Shown: one piece after another, positions 1-10,762 of the stretch
Position numbering within the stretch: position 1 is the stretch's first letter
Layout: each line of letters starts with the position of its first letter
From: Umbilicaria muhlenbergii
Taxonomy: Eukaryota; Ascomycota; Lecanoromycetes; Umbilicariales; Umbilicariaceae
Assembly: GCA_000611775.1 (NCBI GenBank)
Contig: KK106981.1
Span: 8,112,023 to 8,176,022, forward strand
Length of the DNA: 64,000 nt
Reading direction: 5' to 3'
Translations under genes and position numbers: made by a program
The notes under the pieces: generated by a model
What the model was told of the DNA's origin: nothing
What the model saw: only the letters and a program-made list of their open reading frames with translations
The model's database searches: none

Positions 1-884
1 ATCGTAGGATCTTGCTAAACATCGAGCATAGAATCATGCTACAGATGGCTCCTGACTATGACAACCTCACACTCATGCAGAAGGTTGAGGTCTTCAGTTA
101 CGCCATGGACAACACTACCGGCAAAGATCTCTACCGCGTTCTTTGGCTCAAGAGCAGGAGCTCCGAGTCCTGGCTTGAGCGTCGCACCAACTATACCCGC
201 TCCCTTGCTGTTATGTCGATGGTGGGCTACATCCTCGGTCTCGGTGATCGTCATCCCTCCAATCTTATGCTTGATCGTATCACAGGCAAGGTCATTCATA
301 TCGATTTTGGCGACTGCTTTGAGGTGGCCATGCATCGCGAGAAGTATCCGGAGAGGGTTCCTTTCCGCCTCACTCGCATGTTGACATTTGCAATGGAGGT
401 CAGCAACATTGACGGTAGCTACAAAATATCGTGCGAGGCTGTCATGAGGGTTATCCGCGACAACAAGGAATCTCTGATGGCTGTTTTAGAAGCCTTCATT
501 CACGATCCTTTGCTCAACTGGCGTCTAGGAAATCGTGAGTCTCCGCCTGAGCCGTCTTTCCCCTCCGAGCGTCGCCAATCCATAATCGGCGAGCTTGACG
601 CCGCTCAGCTTCAGCGTGGAGGTGGCTCTTTCCGCGGCAACACCCGGAAGACGTCGGCGCTGGAAGCTGGTGTGTTGGACCCGGCCACCGGCAATGAGAA
701 CCGCGAGGTACAGAATGCAAGAGCGGTGCAGGTCTTGGCGAGAGTGCATCAGAAATTGACGGGTAGGGACTTCAAACCTGAGGAGGAGTTGAATGTGGAG
801 AGACAGGTAGCGAAACTGATCGGGCAGGCAACGAGTGTGGAGAATCTGTGTCAGCACTATATCGGCTGGTGTAGCTTCTGGTAG
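1..884 (+). CDS. tor: TOR serine/threonine kinase, C-terminal part (5' end outside window)
   Basis: This is the end of the Target of Rapamycin kinase, the PIKK-family catalytic subunit of the TOR complexes that couple nutrients to growth at vacuolar and endosomal membranes. The frame is open from base 3 and runs in from the left, so the 12-884 stretch is not a complete gene. Visible are the catalytic loop [12 protein letters not shown], the metal-binding [10 protein letters not shown], the activation-loop region [18 protein letters not shown], and a C-terminal FATC domain ending in HYIGWCSFW, as in TORs generally. About 294 residues of a protein normally near 2,400 are present. Between kinase and FATC (about residues 180-245 of the fragment) is a Ser/Gly/Arg-rich linker of the kind that varies among fungi. 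Identification is firm. Nothing in the segment looks damaged. Confidence 0.97.
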   Translation, partial: RRILLNIEHRIMLQMAPDYDNLTLMQKVEVFSYAMDNTTGKDLYRVLWLKSRSSESWLERRTNYTRSLAVMSMVGYILGLGDRHPSNLMLDRITGKVIHIDFGDCFEVAMHREKYPERVPFRLTRMLTFAMEVSNIDGSYKISCEAVMRVIRDNKESLMAVLEAFIHDPLLNWRLGNRESPPEPSFPSERRQSIIGELDAAQLQRGGGSFRGNTRKTSALEAGVLDPATGNENREVQNARAVQVLARVHQKLTGRDFKPEEELNVERQVAKLIGQATSVENLCQHYIGWCSFW

Positions 885-1507
885 GAAGGCAGCTTGAAGG
901 ATGGAGGACAAATTGAGAGATGAAGGGCAAATTGCTGATATCACGATTCTACTTATTTCTGTCGGCATGCGAGAATCAGCATTTCGATCAATGGAGGGTC
1001 TTACATGACGGTAGATCACTGGCGTTCTGGCTGCAAAGGGTGGACACTCTGGTTGGCTATGATACCCATTTCATACCAGGCTCACACACGGAGGCAATGG
1101 CAGGCGATCTGGCGATGATTCTGCAATTTCTATGCCATGGTTCCCAGTTGGGGACGAATTCACATTCTCGAGGTCAGCTTAGGTAGTTTCTACTTTATGA
1201 ACACAAGGGCACTCCAATAGCATAATGCTCCACGCTAGATGTTCTATTGAGTCCGCCAAAATCGGCGTTCTCCACGACAGCTTCAAGGTTAATTATCTAC
1301 TGCGTTGCCAAGCCCCGTTGCGCGTCCATATGGGGTACCAGCGTATTGTACAGACCTTGGGTGTCCTCGGGAGCCGCAAGGCTTCTCTGAGCGAGGCAGG
1401 AGGCGTTGCCTAAATAGTACTGCAGCTTGACTTCTTCTGGCAATTTCCACGACTCAAGAGCATACATGCTCATTTATGTAGATTCGTGGAACCATTCTAC
1501 CCGCTCT
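885..1507. other. Intergenic, TOR and DUF2458 gene 3' ends
   Basis: Convergent intergenic stretch. Short open frames of 60-90 codons occur but show no family resemblance or supporting splice signals. I see no gene or RNA here; it presumably holds the two 3' UTRs. Confidence 0.6.
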
Positions 1508-2405
1508 TTACTCCTTACATAAATCCTCCAGCAGCTCCAGCATCCTCCTCTGCAACTTCTCCAACTCCCTTTCCTCGATCTTGTTCTCATTCGACTTCCT
1601 ATCAGCACCACCAACTACCGTTTCATCAGCACGGACTACCATATCCGGCTTCATACCAAAGAAAGGCACGCCCAGGGCTTTCAATTCTGACACTGTTGCT
1701 CGGACCATTGTGGTGCAGGCGGCGTGGACTTTGCGATCGTAACGGTGGAGTTCGGCTTGGTCTTCTTCGGGGGTCTGGGGGTGATGGTACGGATTGTTAA
1801 TATTGCTGCTCGAGGTAATGGTAGGACGTTAGATGGTGAAATGTGGGGAGGCTTACAGGATCTCCCCTCGTGGTGTCGACTTTGCCACCTACAGCTTTCC
1901 TACATGCTTCGTGAGCCCAGTTCGTAGGGCCCCAAGGCCCCGGTTGTTGGTAGGCCTTGGGTTTTACTTACAATACATCATCTAAGGCTTTTCTCCCCTC
2001 TCCCCTCTGCTGCTGTTTCCGCACTAACGCCTCCCTCCCCTCCCACCACTGCCGCTCGTGCTGATGCTGCGTACGCATAATTTGCCGTATACGTGCCATG
2101 GCTGCTTCGTTGCGGGCGATGGTGCGGGTTACGCAGCGGAGGGCTGAATGCCATGTTGTTAGAGTTGCGGGGTCGATGGGCGGTGGGTGAATCGTGGGTT
2201 TCTGATGCGGCTGGAATTCTGGAGAAGTCGCTGGGGGTTGCGGTGCTTCGGCTGGTGGGGGGAGGTATTCGTCTTCGGAGAGCTCAGGGGTGGGTGCTGC
2301 AGGAGGAGCGGACTGGAAACTTTGTGGTTGAGGAGGCGGTGCGTAGGCGGCGAGAGTCGCGAGGATTGAGGCGAGGTCGGGGGTTTGATAATCGTTTGAT
2401 GCCAT
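1508..2405 (-). CDS. DUF2458-type conserved fungal protein, two exons
   Basis: Exon 1 is about 1972-2405 and exon 2 about 1508-1805, with donor GTAAGT at 1971-1966. The product is about 243 residues. The N-terminal half is Pro/Gln/Ala-rich. It then shows the family segment around PPPIDPATLTTWHSALR, followed by a helical stretch (VTRTIARNEAAMARIRQIM) and QHQHERQWWEGREALV. Exon 2 carries EEDQAELHRYDRKVHAAC and VSELKALGVPFFGMKPD, which I recognise as the conserved core of Pfam DUF2458, and ends in a probable coiled coil (ERELEKLQRRMLELLEDL). Function is unknown. The start is taken at the Met of MASNDYQTP, although an in-frame Met lies 10 codons upstream. The acceptor is a tandem GAGCAG, so exon 2 could begin at 1808 or 1805 without changing frame. 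Confidence 0.8.
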
Positions 2406-2910
2406 GGGAGGAGTTTTGGTGCCTACCAGCAGCACCTTTAGGGATCTAGTGGTTGTGGTTCAGGACAACGATTCCTTAGAAGGTCCAGGTATGCAAGCAG
2501 AAATACTTGAGCTCGGATGCAGGAAGTAAGAACTAAGAAGTATGATATTTGAATCTAGAGCAGTGCTGGTATGTGCAACAATTTGGTGTCAATGACTGGA
2601 CGAATCGATCAAAACCGGGACACTTTCAGATACTGCTTTTCAAAAGCCAAGGAAAGGTAGATTTAACAAGTGGATGACATTACTCATGATGAACAGAAAG
2701 GATTTAACAGACTAACAGCGCCGTCTTACATGGCATTCTAGCATGCGGATACAGTGATCGAGTGGTTCACCAGCTATAAGAATCAGCCCTATGAGAAAAC
2801 ACGCTAGGCCTTTAATGCTCGTCATCTCGAAATTCTTTCCCCCAATAATACCATCAAACCAGAGCAATCAAACCCCCCCCCCCCTGTCCCATTGCCCACT
2901 TACCTCTAAG
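2406..2910. promoter_or_regulatory. Divergent promoter region
   Basis: About 500 bp between the DUF2458 gene (minus) and the COX14-like gene (plus). It contains a run of 12 C at about 2873-2884, shortly before the plus-strand ATG at 2911, inside a pyrimidine-rich leader. No specific factor site could be named. Confidence 0.4.
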
Positions 2911-4000
2911 ATGTCTCGCTCTGCAGCTGACGCTACTCGATTCACTGCAACATCTCCTCACGCCTACTCGAAACCGACCGCTCCCCGCTCCGCCGCCTCC
3001 AACACATTTTCCCCATCATCAGCCCCACGAAGCCACCCATCCAGATCACATCCGATTCCAGATCGCAATGGCGCCCCTAGACCAGGCACAGTAGCCCCGA
3101 GTGGTGGCGAGACGCCTAAAGAAAAGGTCGCACGGCTACGAGCAGCGCACGAGGCGGCCAAACAGGCGCAGGTTAGCAGATGGGATACGGTTGTGGTGAG
3201 GGGCCGAGTATGGGCAGATAGGGCACATAGATATACTGCTATGGGACTAATTGGTTTGACGGGTATGTTTGAAGCTTGCCATGAATTTCTCCATCGCAAG
3301 CCTGTAAAGTCAGAGCTATAGGGAGCGGGTATAGCAGTGTTTGAATGTTTCGACTTGAGCTAATGCGTGCTGGCATGATACAGGTCTAGCAGGTGTGGTC
3401 ACGGTATATGCGTTAGTTGATATGGGCTTGCACAACCGGCGGAAACAGAAGGTCTATTACGCGGAACAACGTGCTCTGCTACAAGAAAAGCTTGCGGTGG
3501 CGAGAGAGGCGGCTGCTAGGGGGCAAGCAGACGAGGATCAGATGCTTCTGATAAACAGAGAAAGGGCTGCGGAAGAGGCCGAGCAGGCTGCTAAGCAGAG
3601 GAAAGAGCAGAAAGGCGTGTGGGGATCTGCAAAGGAGTGGCTGTTAGGCGGCATGAAGAAAGACGAGGAGGAATCAGAAGAGCGGGTAAACGAGGGAGGG
3701 GTGCTGAGTGTGTTGGGTGAAGAAGGGTTAATGAAGATGCAGGAGGGGCCGGAAGAGGACGGGGCTGGAGACGCTGGGTTACTGACGAGCGTGACGACGA
3801 AGGCACCAGAAAGTCACAATAGCCGCGGCCGAATCCTGGAGGCCGTGGAGGAGAAAAGAAGGGAAGGCGAGAGAGCATTAGAGAGAAGAGGCGTTGAGGG
3901 CGGGATGCTTGACAAATGGGCACAGGGGGCGGTAGAAGCTGGGAAAGCCGAGGCCGGAAAGGCTAAAGGGGGTTGGACCAGCTGGGTGACTTCGAAATGA
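2911..4000 (+). CDS. COX14-like cytochrome c oxidase assembly protein
   Basis: Two exons, 2911-3262 and 3384-4000; the intron has donor GTATGT and acceptor CAG and restores TGLAGVVTVYALVDMGL across the junction, giving 322 residues. The region SRWDTVVVRGRVWADRAHRYTAMG through NRRKQKVYYAEQ matches my memory of the fungal 'cytochrome oxidase c assembly' (COX14, PF14880-type) domain: a short basic segment, one transmembrane helix (about residues 110-134) and a charged tail. Such proteins sit in the mitochondrial inner membrane and help assemble complex IV. The N-terminus is Ser/Pro/Arg-rich and could act as a presequence. The long Lys/Glu/Arg/Ala C-terminal tail (residues about 150-322) looks coiled-coil and is much longer than in yeast Cox14. 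ATG 2911 is chosen over an upstream in-frame Met at 2791 because the domain homology begins after it. Confidence 0.8.
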
Positions 4001-4527
4001 GCTCCAAGACGATCACACTCTTACTTACAGCCACGACGTATATTTTCACATTGCATACGCGAAGGGTCCCTTCCATGTACCATCGTTGGGAAATATGGGT
4101 CCATATAGGGGGTTTGGGTGTCCTTGGCTGCATTTGACGGCGTTGGAAGTGGTGTGGTACAATCCCACGGCCAAGCAATCATCAGAACCGTACGAAAGGC
4201 AGTCAAGTTCGATGATAGTGGTTATAAAGTCAGATATGGCTGCGGAATATATGCTTTGATGGAGCCGCGCTTGCCGCCGCCGTGACTTGCCGCCCTTGTG
4301 ACCTTGCACCATATGACTCGTATTCCGATCTTTGATTTACCCACACCCCATACACCAATCGCCTGGATGTTGACTTGGTTCTGTTACTTTTATCAATATG
4401 TTTATTTGGTGACTTGAACCTAGGACTCGGAACCGCTCTCTGTATTAACAGCGCTTTCTCGGCTCGTCCCGAAGCCGCCCTGACCTACAGAGCCCTACGA
4501 ACCACCACATCACTACCCAAAGCAACT
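4001..4527. other. Intergenic, upstream of small secretory-type gene
   Basis: Holds the 3' UTR of the COX14-like gene and the promoter of the next plus-strand gene. Antisense frames of 60-88 codons overlap each other and lack splice support. No gene seen. Confidence 0.5.
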
Positions 4528-5246
4528 ATGATACTCAGAACGCCCCCTCACCTCCTCCTCATCACGACCCTCTCCCTCCTCCTCGCTCTCGCCTCCGCAG
4601 CCAGTACGACACCCCCCCCCGGCCCCCCTCCTCTCTCCCCTCCAGCTAACCCCCCCCCTTTTCAGCCCCAACATCCTTCTGCAAATGCACCTGCTTCAGC
4701 AACAGCACCATCATCGCCCTCGACGCCCAAACCAGCACCGCCGTTTCCCACTCCCTCCTCTTCGCCCGAGACAACAGCGATGCTGGAAGTGGTGCGCCGA
4801 AAGAAGATGAGAGAAAGGAATACCGAGCGGGGAATTGCAACGACTGTAATCGCCAGTTTTGTTTGGGGTATAATCTACCGATTTGTAAGGGCGCGGGCGT
4901 GGAGGATGTTTTTACCATGTGTTTCCGTGAGTGGCTCCTGGGCTGGGCTTGTGGAGGGTATCTGGGGGAAGGGGTGGAGTGGCTAATGCTGTGGTCGGCG
5001 TGTCTAGAGCGGGACTCGCGGAAAGATGAGGCCGTGGTGTTTATCTTTATTTTCGCGACGGCGGGGCTGTTGGGGTGGGCGGCGGTTAAGCCGTGGGTCG
5101 GGAAGTGGATTGAGGTGAGTGAGAGGACTGCGCTGCTGAGGAGGGCTTGGTTGAAGGGGTGGATGCTAATTTTGGGGGGGGATGGGTAGAAGGCTAGAGA
5201 GAGGAGGGAGTATATTCCGGTGACGAATCAGGGGGATGGGTCATGA
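4528..5246 (+). CDS. Small Cys-rich secretory-pathway membrane protein, four exons
   Basis: Exons 4528-4603, 4666-4926, 5008-5114 and 5190-5246 join to a 166-residue protein. It begins with a clear signal peptide (MILRTPPHLLLITTLSLLLALASA). A Cys-rich ectodomain follows (FCKCTCFSNSTIIAL, then GNCNDCNRQFCLGYNLPICK), then RDSRKDEAVVFIFIFATAGLLGWAAVKPWV, a single C-terminal membrane helix, and a short basic cytoplasmic tail. I recognise this arrangement as a small uncharacterised family conserved across filamentous ascomycetes, but I have no function for it. Orientation would be lumenal or extracellular Cys domain with a cytosolic tail. The first intron is almost entirely C runs. The coding strand shifts from C-rich in exons 1-2 to G-rich in exons 3-4. 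Confidence 0.75.
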
Positions 5247-5462
5247 TAGTGGGAGTCAGTGGGGAATATGGGTGGCGGTTGGCGGACTGTGGATGGATGG
5301 GTTGGGGATGTGAATCATAGCGTTGGAGTTTACATGGTGGTATGGAGCAATCACGGCTCTGGCCTGCGAGAATTCGTGCATCATGTTTGGGTAAGGGTTT
5401 CTAACGTTAAGATTTAACGCCGAGTGTGCCACTATTTACAACTAGAGCTTTAGATGTCCGAG

Positions 5463-6707
5463 CTACTCCCTTACAATCAAGCTCGCCATACCCATTCCCG
5501 TGCCTATACACATGCTTATGACACCAACTTCCAAGCCGAGCCTATCCATCTCCGGCAACAGCGTAGCCAGCTGTCTCGCTCCCGTCGCGCCCAGCGGATG
5601 TCCGAGGGCAATAGCACCGCCCTTTAGATTCACCTTCTCCTCATCGATTCCCAGTTTCCGCATGCAGTACAGCGCTTGGCTCGCAAATGCCTCATTTATC
5701 TCCCAAATCTGCACTTCGTCTTTTGATACCCCGGTATAGTCAAGTAGCATGGGGATCGCCACGGCTGGTCCCACACCCATCTCGTCCGGATGGCAGCCTA
5801 CAACTTGTGTGCCAGCCCACTTTCCTATGATCGAAGATGTGAGACCAAGCTCTATAGCGGTTGAGCGGCGCATCATGAGTGTCGCAGCAGCACCATCGGA
5901 TATTTGTGAACTGTTCCCAGCAGTGCTAGAACCGTCCTCTTTGAAAGCAGGCTTTAATTTCGCCATGGATTCTACCGAAGCGTTATGTCTGATACCATCA
6001 TCTTTCGATATCGTCACCTCTTTCTCAGGTACATTGTCGGGATCTTCAAGGTCTTTCCACCGCGTCGTGACGGGGATGATTTCTGCATCGAAGAGTCCTT
6101 CCTTCTGCGCTTTGGAAGCCTTCTGGTGTGATCGTGCGGCGAACGCATCCTGATCCGCGCGGCTGACGTTGTAGCGGCTGGCTACATTCTCGGACGTAAG
6201 TCCCATGGGCATGACGCAATCTCTTGCGTTTTTGTCGGGCGACTCCTTCAGTTCGGGCCAGAGCACTGTTGGTATGGCGCGGGAGCCGTAATTCCGTGTC
6301 ATTGATTCCATGCCTCCGCCAACGCCCACGTCTATAGATCCCACGGCAATGGCATGCGCTATCGATGTAATAGCCGCGAGTCCTGACGAACACTGACGAT
6401 TGATTGTATGAAAAGCGGTTGTAGAAGGAAAGCCCGCATGGTTTTGAGCCATTCGGCCGGCTTTGGCGCCTCCCAGCTCTTGTAACACGTTCCCCACAGC
6501 AACATCTTGTATTTTGGCTGGGTCGAGATTGGGGTTCTTCGCCAGAGTCGCCTTTAGGACAGCAGAGAGCAGCTCTTCTGGGTAAGCATCTTTGAAACCG
6601 CCTTTCTTCGCTCGTGTGACGGGCGTTCGGAGGGCTGTAAGGAAGACAACATCATTGGGATTTTTTTGGAGAATGTTCTTCAGGCCTTTCTGGATGAAGC
6701 CTGCCAT
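5463..6707 (-). CDS. 3-ketoacyl-CoA thiolase (acetyl-CoA acyltransferase)
   Basis: Single-exon 414-residue thiolase, the usual family length. It cleaves 3-ketoacyl-CoA with CoA to acetyl-CoA in fatty-acid beta-oxidation. Seen in the sequence are the acyl-accepting Cys in INRQCSSGLAAI, MESMTRNYGSRAIP, the NEAF motif (WEINEAFASQ), the catalytic His in GGAIALGHPLGATGARQ, and the second active-site Cys in ISMCIGTGMGMA. The N-terminus MAGFIQKGLKNILQKNP matches fungal thiolases of the peroxisomal type. I do not see a textbook PTS2 at the start or an SKL-like end (it ends IVRE), so compartment is uncertain: peroxisome by family, mitochondrion or cytosol possible. It is divergently transcribed from mL50 with 477 bp between the start codons. 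Confidence 0.95.
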   Translation of the reverse strand: MAGFIQKGLKNILQKNPNDVVFLTALRTPVTRAKKGGFKDAYPEELLSAVLKATLAKNPNLDPAKIQDVAVGNVLQELGGAKAGRMAQNHAGFPSTTAFHTINRQCSSGLAAITSIAHAIAVGSIDVGVGGGMESMTRNYGSRAIPTVLWPELKESPDKNARDCVMPMGLTSENVASRYNVSRADQDAFAARSHQKASKAQKEGLFDAEIIPVTTRWKDLEDPDNVPEKEVTISKDDGIRHNASVESMAKLKPAFKEDGSSTAGNSSQISDGAAATLMMRRSTAIELGLTSSIIGKWAGTQVVGCHPDEMGVGPAVAIPMLLDYTGVSKDEVQIWEINEAFASQALYCMRKLGIDEEKVNLKGGAIALGHPLGATGARQLATLLPEMDRLGLEVGVISMCIGTGMGMASLIVRE

Positions 6708-7184
6708 GGCAGGAGCTTGTACTTGCTGACCAGCAACAATAAGCTACTTCGTCTCCAAAACCCAAGTAAAACAATCCAATGCCTGACACCCGCTTTGCAA
6801 CGAACGGGCCAGCGCCACAGGCCGATGGATTATCGATACAAAACACCTATATCAACAAGGAGATCAATTGTTAGCAAAGTAATCCATATGCACATGTAGC
6901 TTCCCCCGGCCCAAGATCGCTGCCGCCGCCATCGGCAAGGGTTGGTGGCAGATGCACTTCCCCACACCGAAAGTTCCGGCTTTATCGGAGTAGAGCCTCG
7001 GAGATTCCTTCGCCGTGGCGTAAGAAAGTGTTGTTCGCAAGACGTTCAACGCTCATAGAAGTAGCAGACCGACCACGTGATGAGCCCCGAAATGGTTTAG
7101 CGTTCAAGCTTTCGAGCGAGTATCCTGACCTTCGGGTTGAAGACCTGCAAACACCCAGAAACACCAATTGTCCATCAGCCCATA
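6708..7184. promoter_or_regulatory. Shared divergent promoter, thiolase / mL50
   Basis: 477 bp between two start codons. The only reading frames are short and overlap each other. I could not identify oleate-response or other defined elements with confidence. Confidence 0.4.
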
Positions 7185-8564
7185 ATGAAACCAGCATCTA
7201 AACTGGGTTCGTCGCTCGCGTCCGCGGGTCAAAAGTCAACTGTCCGCCGCGGCTTTGTATGTCTGCAATGTCGGCATCGTTCAGCTTTAGCAGCTCAAAA
7301 GGGTGCATTGTCAACAACTATCCCAATTCCTACTCAACGTCACGCTAGCTCTACCAGCGGTAGCGACTCCCTGTCTGAAAAGATCCGCAGAAAACTGTGG
7401 GGAACGGATAGCCCACCGGGCCAGGAAGATCCTTATGGAGGTTTAAGCAAATTCGAGCAGAAAGAGAGCAAGAGCAACAAGGATCCTGTTGCTGCAGCAG
7501 AGGGAGCCCCTGAGACGGCCGTTGCTCCCCTTGATGCTGCAGCAAGTAATTACGTCCCCGCAACTACTTGGGATGGTTTAGAACACATAGGTGGTGCGAC
7601 TGGTTGGTGGGAGGAGGCATGGGACCAGGAACATCCTTTTCACGGGTATGTCCTTCGCCGACGCTGGTAATCCTTTCTAAGACTGACCAGGAAATCGCGA
7701 TAGCTTCATGGCACCGTCAAAGATGACTTCACGCGAAGATATTGAGGCAGCCGTCCGCCGTGCCGTAATCGAAGTCTTCACCTTACGCGATGCTGAGCGA
7801 CCACTGGCCGATGCTGTCAACGCTATAGACGACAAGATCACTCCCAATCTCGAGAGTGTCGTTTTTTCTCAGTCTGACGATGCCTCTGTGGCTCTGAACT
7901 TCCTAGATCCGCAGGTGAGGCAGGGGATTCTAGACTCGATGGATTTGACCCGAAAAGGCCCTGCGCAAGAGGTATCGGAGATGCAACCTGTGGAAGAGAT
8001 ATCGGAGATGCAACCTGTGGAAGAGATATCGGAGATGCAACCTGGGGAAGAACGTTTGGAGATGCTGACGGAACATGAAATCACTGATCCAGATCGCATT
8101 GCAGAAGTCGAAGCTGTGGCAGTTGAATCATTAGAGGAAGATATGGCTGATGCAGAATTGTCCACTGACAGTACAATGTCAGATTTGGGGTGGCAAAATG
8201 TTCCACTTGGCGACACAGACGTTAAGTTTGCAGTACGGTCTTTTAGATCCAACTATCTTCTCGTGTAACTGATTACGGTTAGGTTCTCAAGCGAGTCATG
8301 CAACTTACAGGCGTGCGGATTCCGGACCACGCGATCAGGGACATCAGTACGGCTAAAGCTTTGGTCGGACATCTCGTTAAGAAACCGAAGCCCAAGAAAC
8401 TTGCAGAATCCCTCATAGTGAATGAGAGATTGACGGCTCTACCCAACCTGCAAATCTTTGATCGGCGGTATACAACTATTGACAAGGAGAAGGAGGTTGG
8501 AAGATGGAAGGTGATCGAGAAGGAGCTTGAAAGGAGAGGATTACCTGTCACCGGCACTGCATAG
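7185..8564 (+). CDS. MRPL13: Mitochondrial large ribosomal subunit protein mL50 (MRPL13-type)
   Basis: Exons 7185-7645, 7704-8232 and 8283-8564 give 423 residues. The start at 7185 (MKPASKLGSSLASAGQ) is followed by an Arg/Ser/Ala-rich mitochondrial presequence containing a CLQCRHRS segment. The conserved part includes YVPATTWDGLEHIGGATGWWEE and, in exons 2-3, LNFLDPQVRQGI, LKRVMQLTGVRIPDHAIRDI and LVKKPKPKKLAESL, which I recognise as the fungal mL50 family of the mitoribosomal large subunit. An insertion in exon 2 (about 7968-8052) contains three near-perfect 27-nt units encoding VEEISEMQP repeats, inside an acidic low-complexity region that is probably surface-exposed. ATG 7185 is preferred over in-frame ATG 7137 because the presequence begins naturally there. 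Confidence 0.85.
7968..8052 (+). repeat. Intragenic 27-nt tandem repeat in mL50
   Basis: Three consecutive 27-nt units (unit reading V-E-E-I-S-E-M-Q-P), nearly identical at DNA level. They lie inside exon 2 of the mL50 gene and keep the frame. Confidence 0.85.
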
Positions 8565-8783
8565 ATCCCCTGTTAACAACAAAGAGTCTGGCAATGAGTT
8601 CTATTCGAATTGTTCCGTCGTCCTACTTCTATCCGTTTCTGTTCCTTCGCACGCCGTGGAGAATCATCCAACCCTGCTATTGTATCATCCTTTCTGCCTC
8701 AAAGCTGTACATTGGATCGCGATCCCCTGGAATAATCAGCGCTCTATGTTTGCAAAACCTCCTCAGCCATCACAGCCATCAGA

Positions 8784-9613
8784 ATGCCTTCCTTCCTCAG
8801 CCTTCCTCCAGAGATCAAAGGTGTCATCTACGGGTACGTCTTTGCGGGAAGGCAGGTTCACTGTTCTCGTACAACTTTGCAAAATAGGGACCGGCATTTG
8901 GAGGTTTTCCAGGCTTGTCGCCTTGTGTCAGAGGAAGCTTTACCTATCTTGCACCGCTCAACGCTGTACATCTTCGAGAACCAAGACAGCCTTGCCACCA
9001 TGGCTGTCAAACATTCATCTATATTCTTCTACCATCTTCATCGAGTTAAACTCTACGTCTACATACCTAACCCATTACGTCCATCTTACTCTTATGCCCT
9101 ACACGATGTACTACCAGTCTTACACAGCCTTGTACACAGGTCAAGCTGCCACGGCCCTTCGTGCTCCGACGAAGGGGCGTTAGAGTTCTTGATCGACTAC
9201 TCGTAGAGTTGCGAATCTACCACTGGGCAGACCAGTTCGATGCTTCACAATCGAGAAGTTCTACTAGATGGGCCTGCGGCTACCAACCAATCAGCAATGG
9301 CCAGTATTCCACAGACCCTACTTTACCCCTGCCTATACCCAACATCAAGGACGTCATACGGGGATTGGCGGGTCCGAAGTACTTCATCATTACAGCGGGT
9401 TGGAACTATCCCTATCCTGTCGCTAGATGGCTTTTTCTTCGAAGATTTCACAAGCCCAGAATGCCGCACATTCCGTGCGTCGGATCTGATGGCATGTGTG
9501 GGAATAAAGGGTCGGATTCCATTTCTAGGGAGTGCAGCACTGCCAGCAGCAGTCGATTATACAAGAACGAGGAGTATTGGCAGTGCATTGCTGATAAAGT
9601 CATGAATTCTTGA
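8784..9613 (+). CDS. F-box-like small protein, possible 44-nt intron or disrupted
   Basis: The N-terminus MPSFLSLPPEIKGVIYGYVFAG has the LPPEI-xx-xIY pattern typical of the many fungal F-box-like or 2EXR-like proteins, followed by FQACRLVSEEALPILHRSTLYIFEN, also typical. The first frame stops at 9206. A second, different frame continues (LRIYHWADQF, PNIKDVIRGLAGPKYFIITAGW). A 44-nt GT-AG segment at 9140-9183 would join the two frames exactly, giving a protein of about 260 residues ending at 9613. That intron is at the short end of the normal range, so a frameshifted gene is an alternative. Function unknown; substrate-adaptor roles in ubiquitination are inferred only from the family. Confidence 0.4.
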
Positions 9614-10534
9614 ATCTTTTACTTTGTTTTCGTCTTTTGGTCTCAACATAACAGGCTCCTGCCAGTACCTGTGTTCGATAGAGTCAATGGTGCAGAGGGG
9701 TCTCTATGCTCACCTTAATTATCTTGTCGTCTCGGGAATTTATCTTATTCTGAAAGCCAAGCTGAACAACGTCAGAGGGTTCTAAAAGCTACGTCTCTCT
9801 GGAGGAAGTGGGTATCATTATATCTTGTTCTTCCACGAAGCTTCTATTTGAGCACCACTACTCCTTTTTCTAAGGGATATCCTTCAAAGTGAGAGATATA
9901 CTACTGCGTAGGGTGCGAAGAAGATACATCGCTTGCAGGCGAGGATGCGAGTGCAGTAGCAGCCATAGGATGAGGAGAGCCTTACGCTTTTCACCTCCGA
10001 GCAAGCTCCATCGAGTTTCCACATGCATAGCTATTGTCTACTACTCGACCCTGCAGAACCCGAATCCTCGGCGTTGCCCAACCCATGGACATCTGTTGTA
10101 TGCACTCGCAGTAACAGGAGCGCATAGAAACTACAAGCGCGAGTGACGTCGTGGATAGTGGGGTCCCCCATCCCCCAAATTGCCCCTCCAAACTTGGCCT
10201 TTCTTTTCAACCTCACCCAACAAAAGTCAACTTCCACAGACCACACATCAGACATCAGATTATACTCTCGTCTCGCAAACCCTTCAAAAAATAGTGAGTA
10301 ACCTCATCAATATCACCTTCTGACTCCTAGTTGTTCCTCCTTCCCCGCACCAACCCACTCCTCCCACCCATCTCACCTCCCGCTCCCCACCCAACTACCC
10401 TCCTCTACCCTCTCACCTCTCCCACCTCCCACCTCCCGCCAACCACCCACCATCTACTCACAAACCTCACCACTAACTCCCCTCCCAGCACCTCTCCAAC
10501 TCAACCTCAGCTCCCACTCCACCCAAGCACAAAA
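9614..10534. other. Long leader / intergenic with pyrimidine-rich tract
   Basis: No gene recognised. From about 10330 to 10530 the plus strand is almost purely C/T/A with long runs of CCACC and CTCC. A GTGAGT at about 10293 and several downstream CAGs could define a 5'-UTR intron of the following small gene. Confidence 0.45.
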
Positions 10535-10762
10535 ATGTCCGCCCAAAACTCCGGCCGCCAATCCCCTCCCCCCTCCGAACAATCCGAAAAACAAACCGAC
10601 GCCATCGCCTCCGGCAACATCGACGCCGCCCCGAGCGCCGACCACGCCAAAGACGCCAGCGAGGACGCGAAGGAAAACGTGTTGAGTTCGAACCCGGAGG
10701 GCCCGTTGGAGGGGGCCGCGCATGATAAGGTTAGTAAGGATGGGAGGGGCCTGGGGATCTAG
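10535..10762 (+). CDS. Conserved 75-residue hydrophilic fungal protein
   Basis: The product begins MSAQNSGRQSPPPSEQSEKQ and continues TDAIASGNIDAAPS, ending NPEGPLEGAAHDKVSKDGRGLGI. I recognise this as a small, highly conserved, apparently disordered protein found across filamentous ascomycetes, with no known domain or function. It has no Cys, no membrane helix and no signal peptide. ATG 10535 is chosen although the frame is open upstream from 10331, because conservation starts exactly there. The coding strand changes from C-rich to G-rich within this short gene (around 10670). A GTTAGT near the 3' end could be a donor, so the last few residues are uncertain. Confidence 0.65.
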   Translation: MSAQNSGRQSPPPSEQSEKQTDAIASGNIDAAPSADHAKDASEDAKENVLSSNPEGPLEGAAHDKVSKDGRGLGI

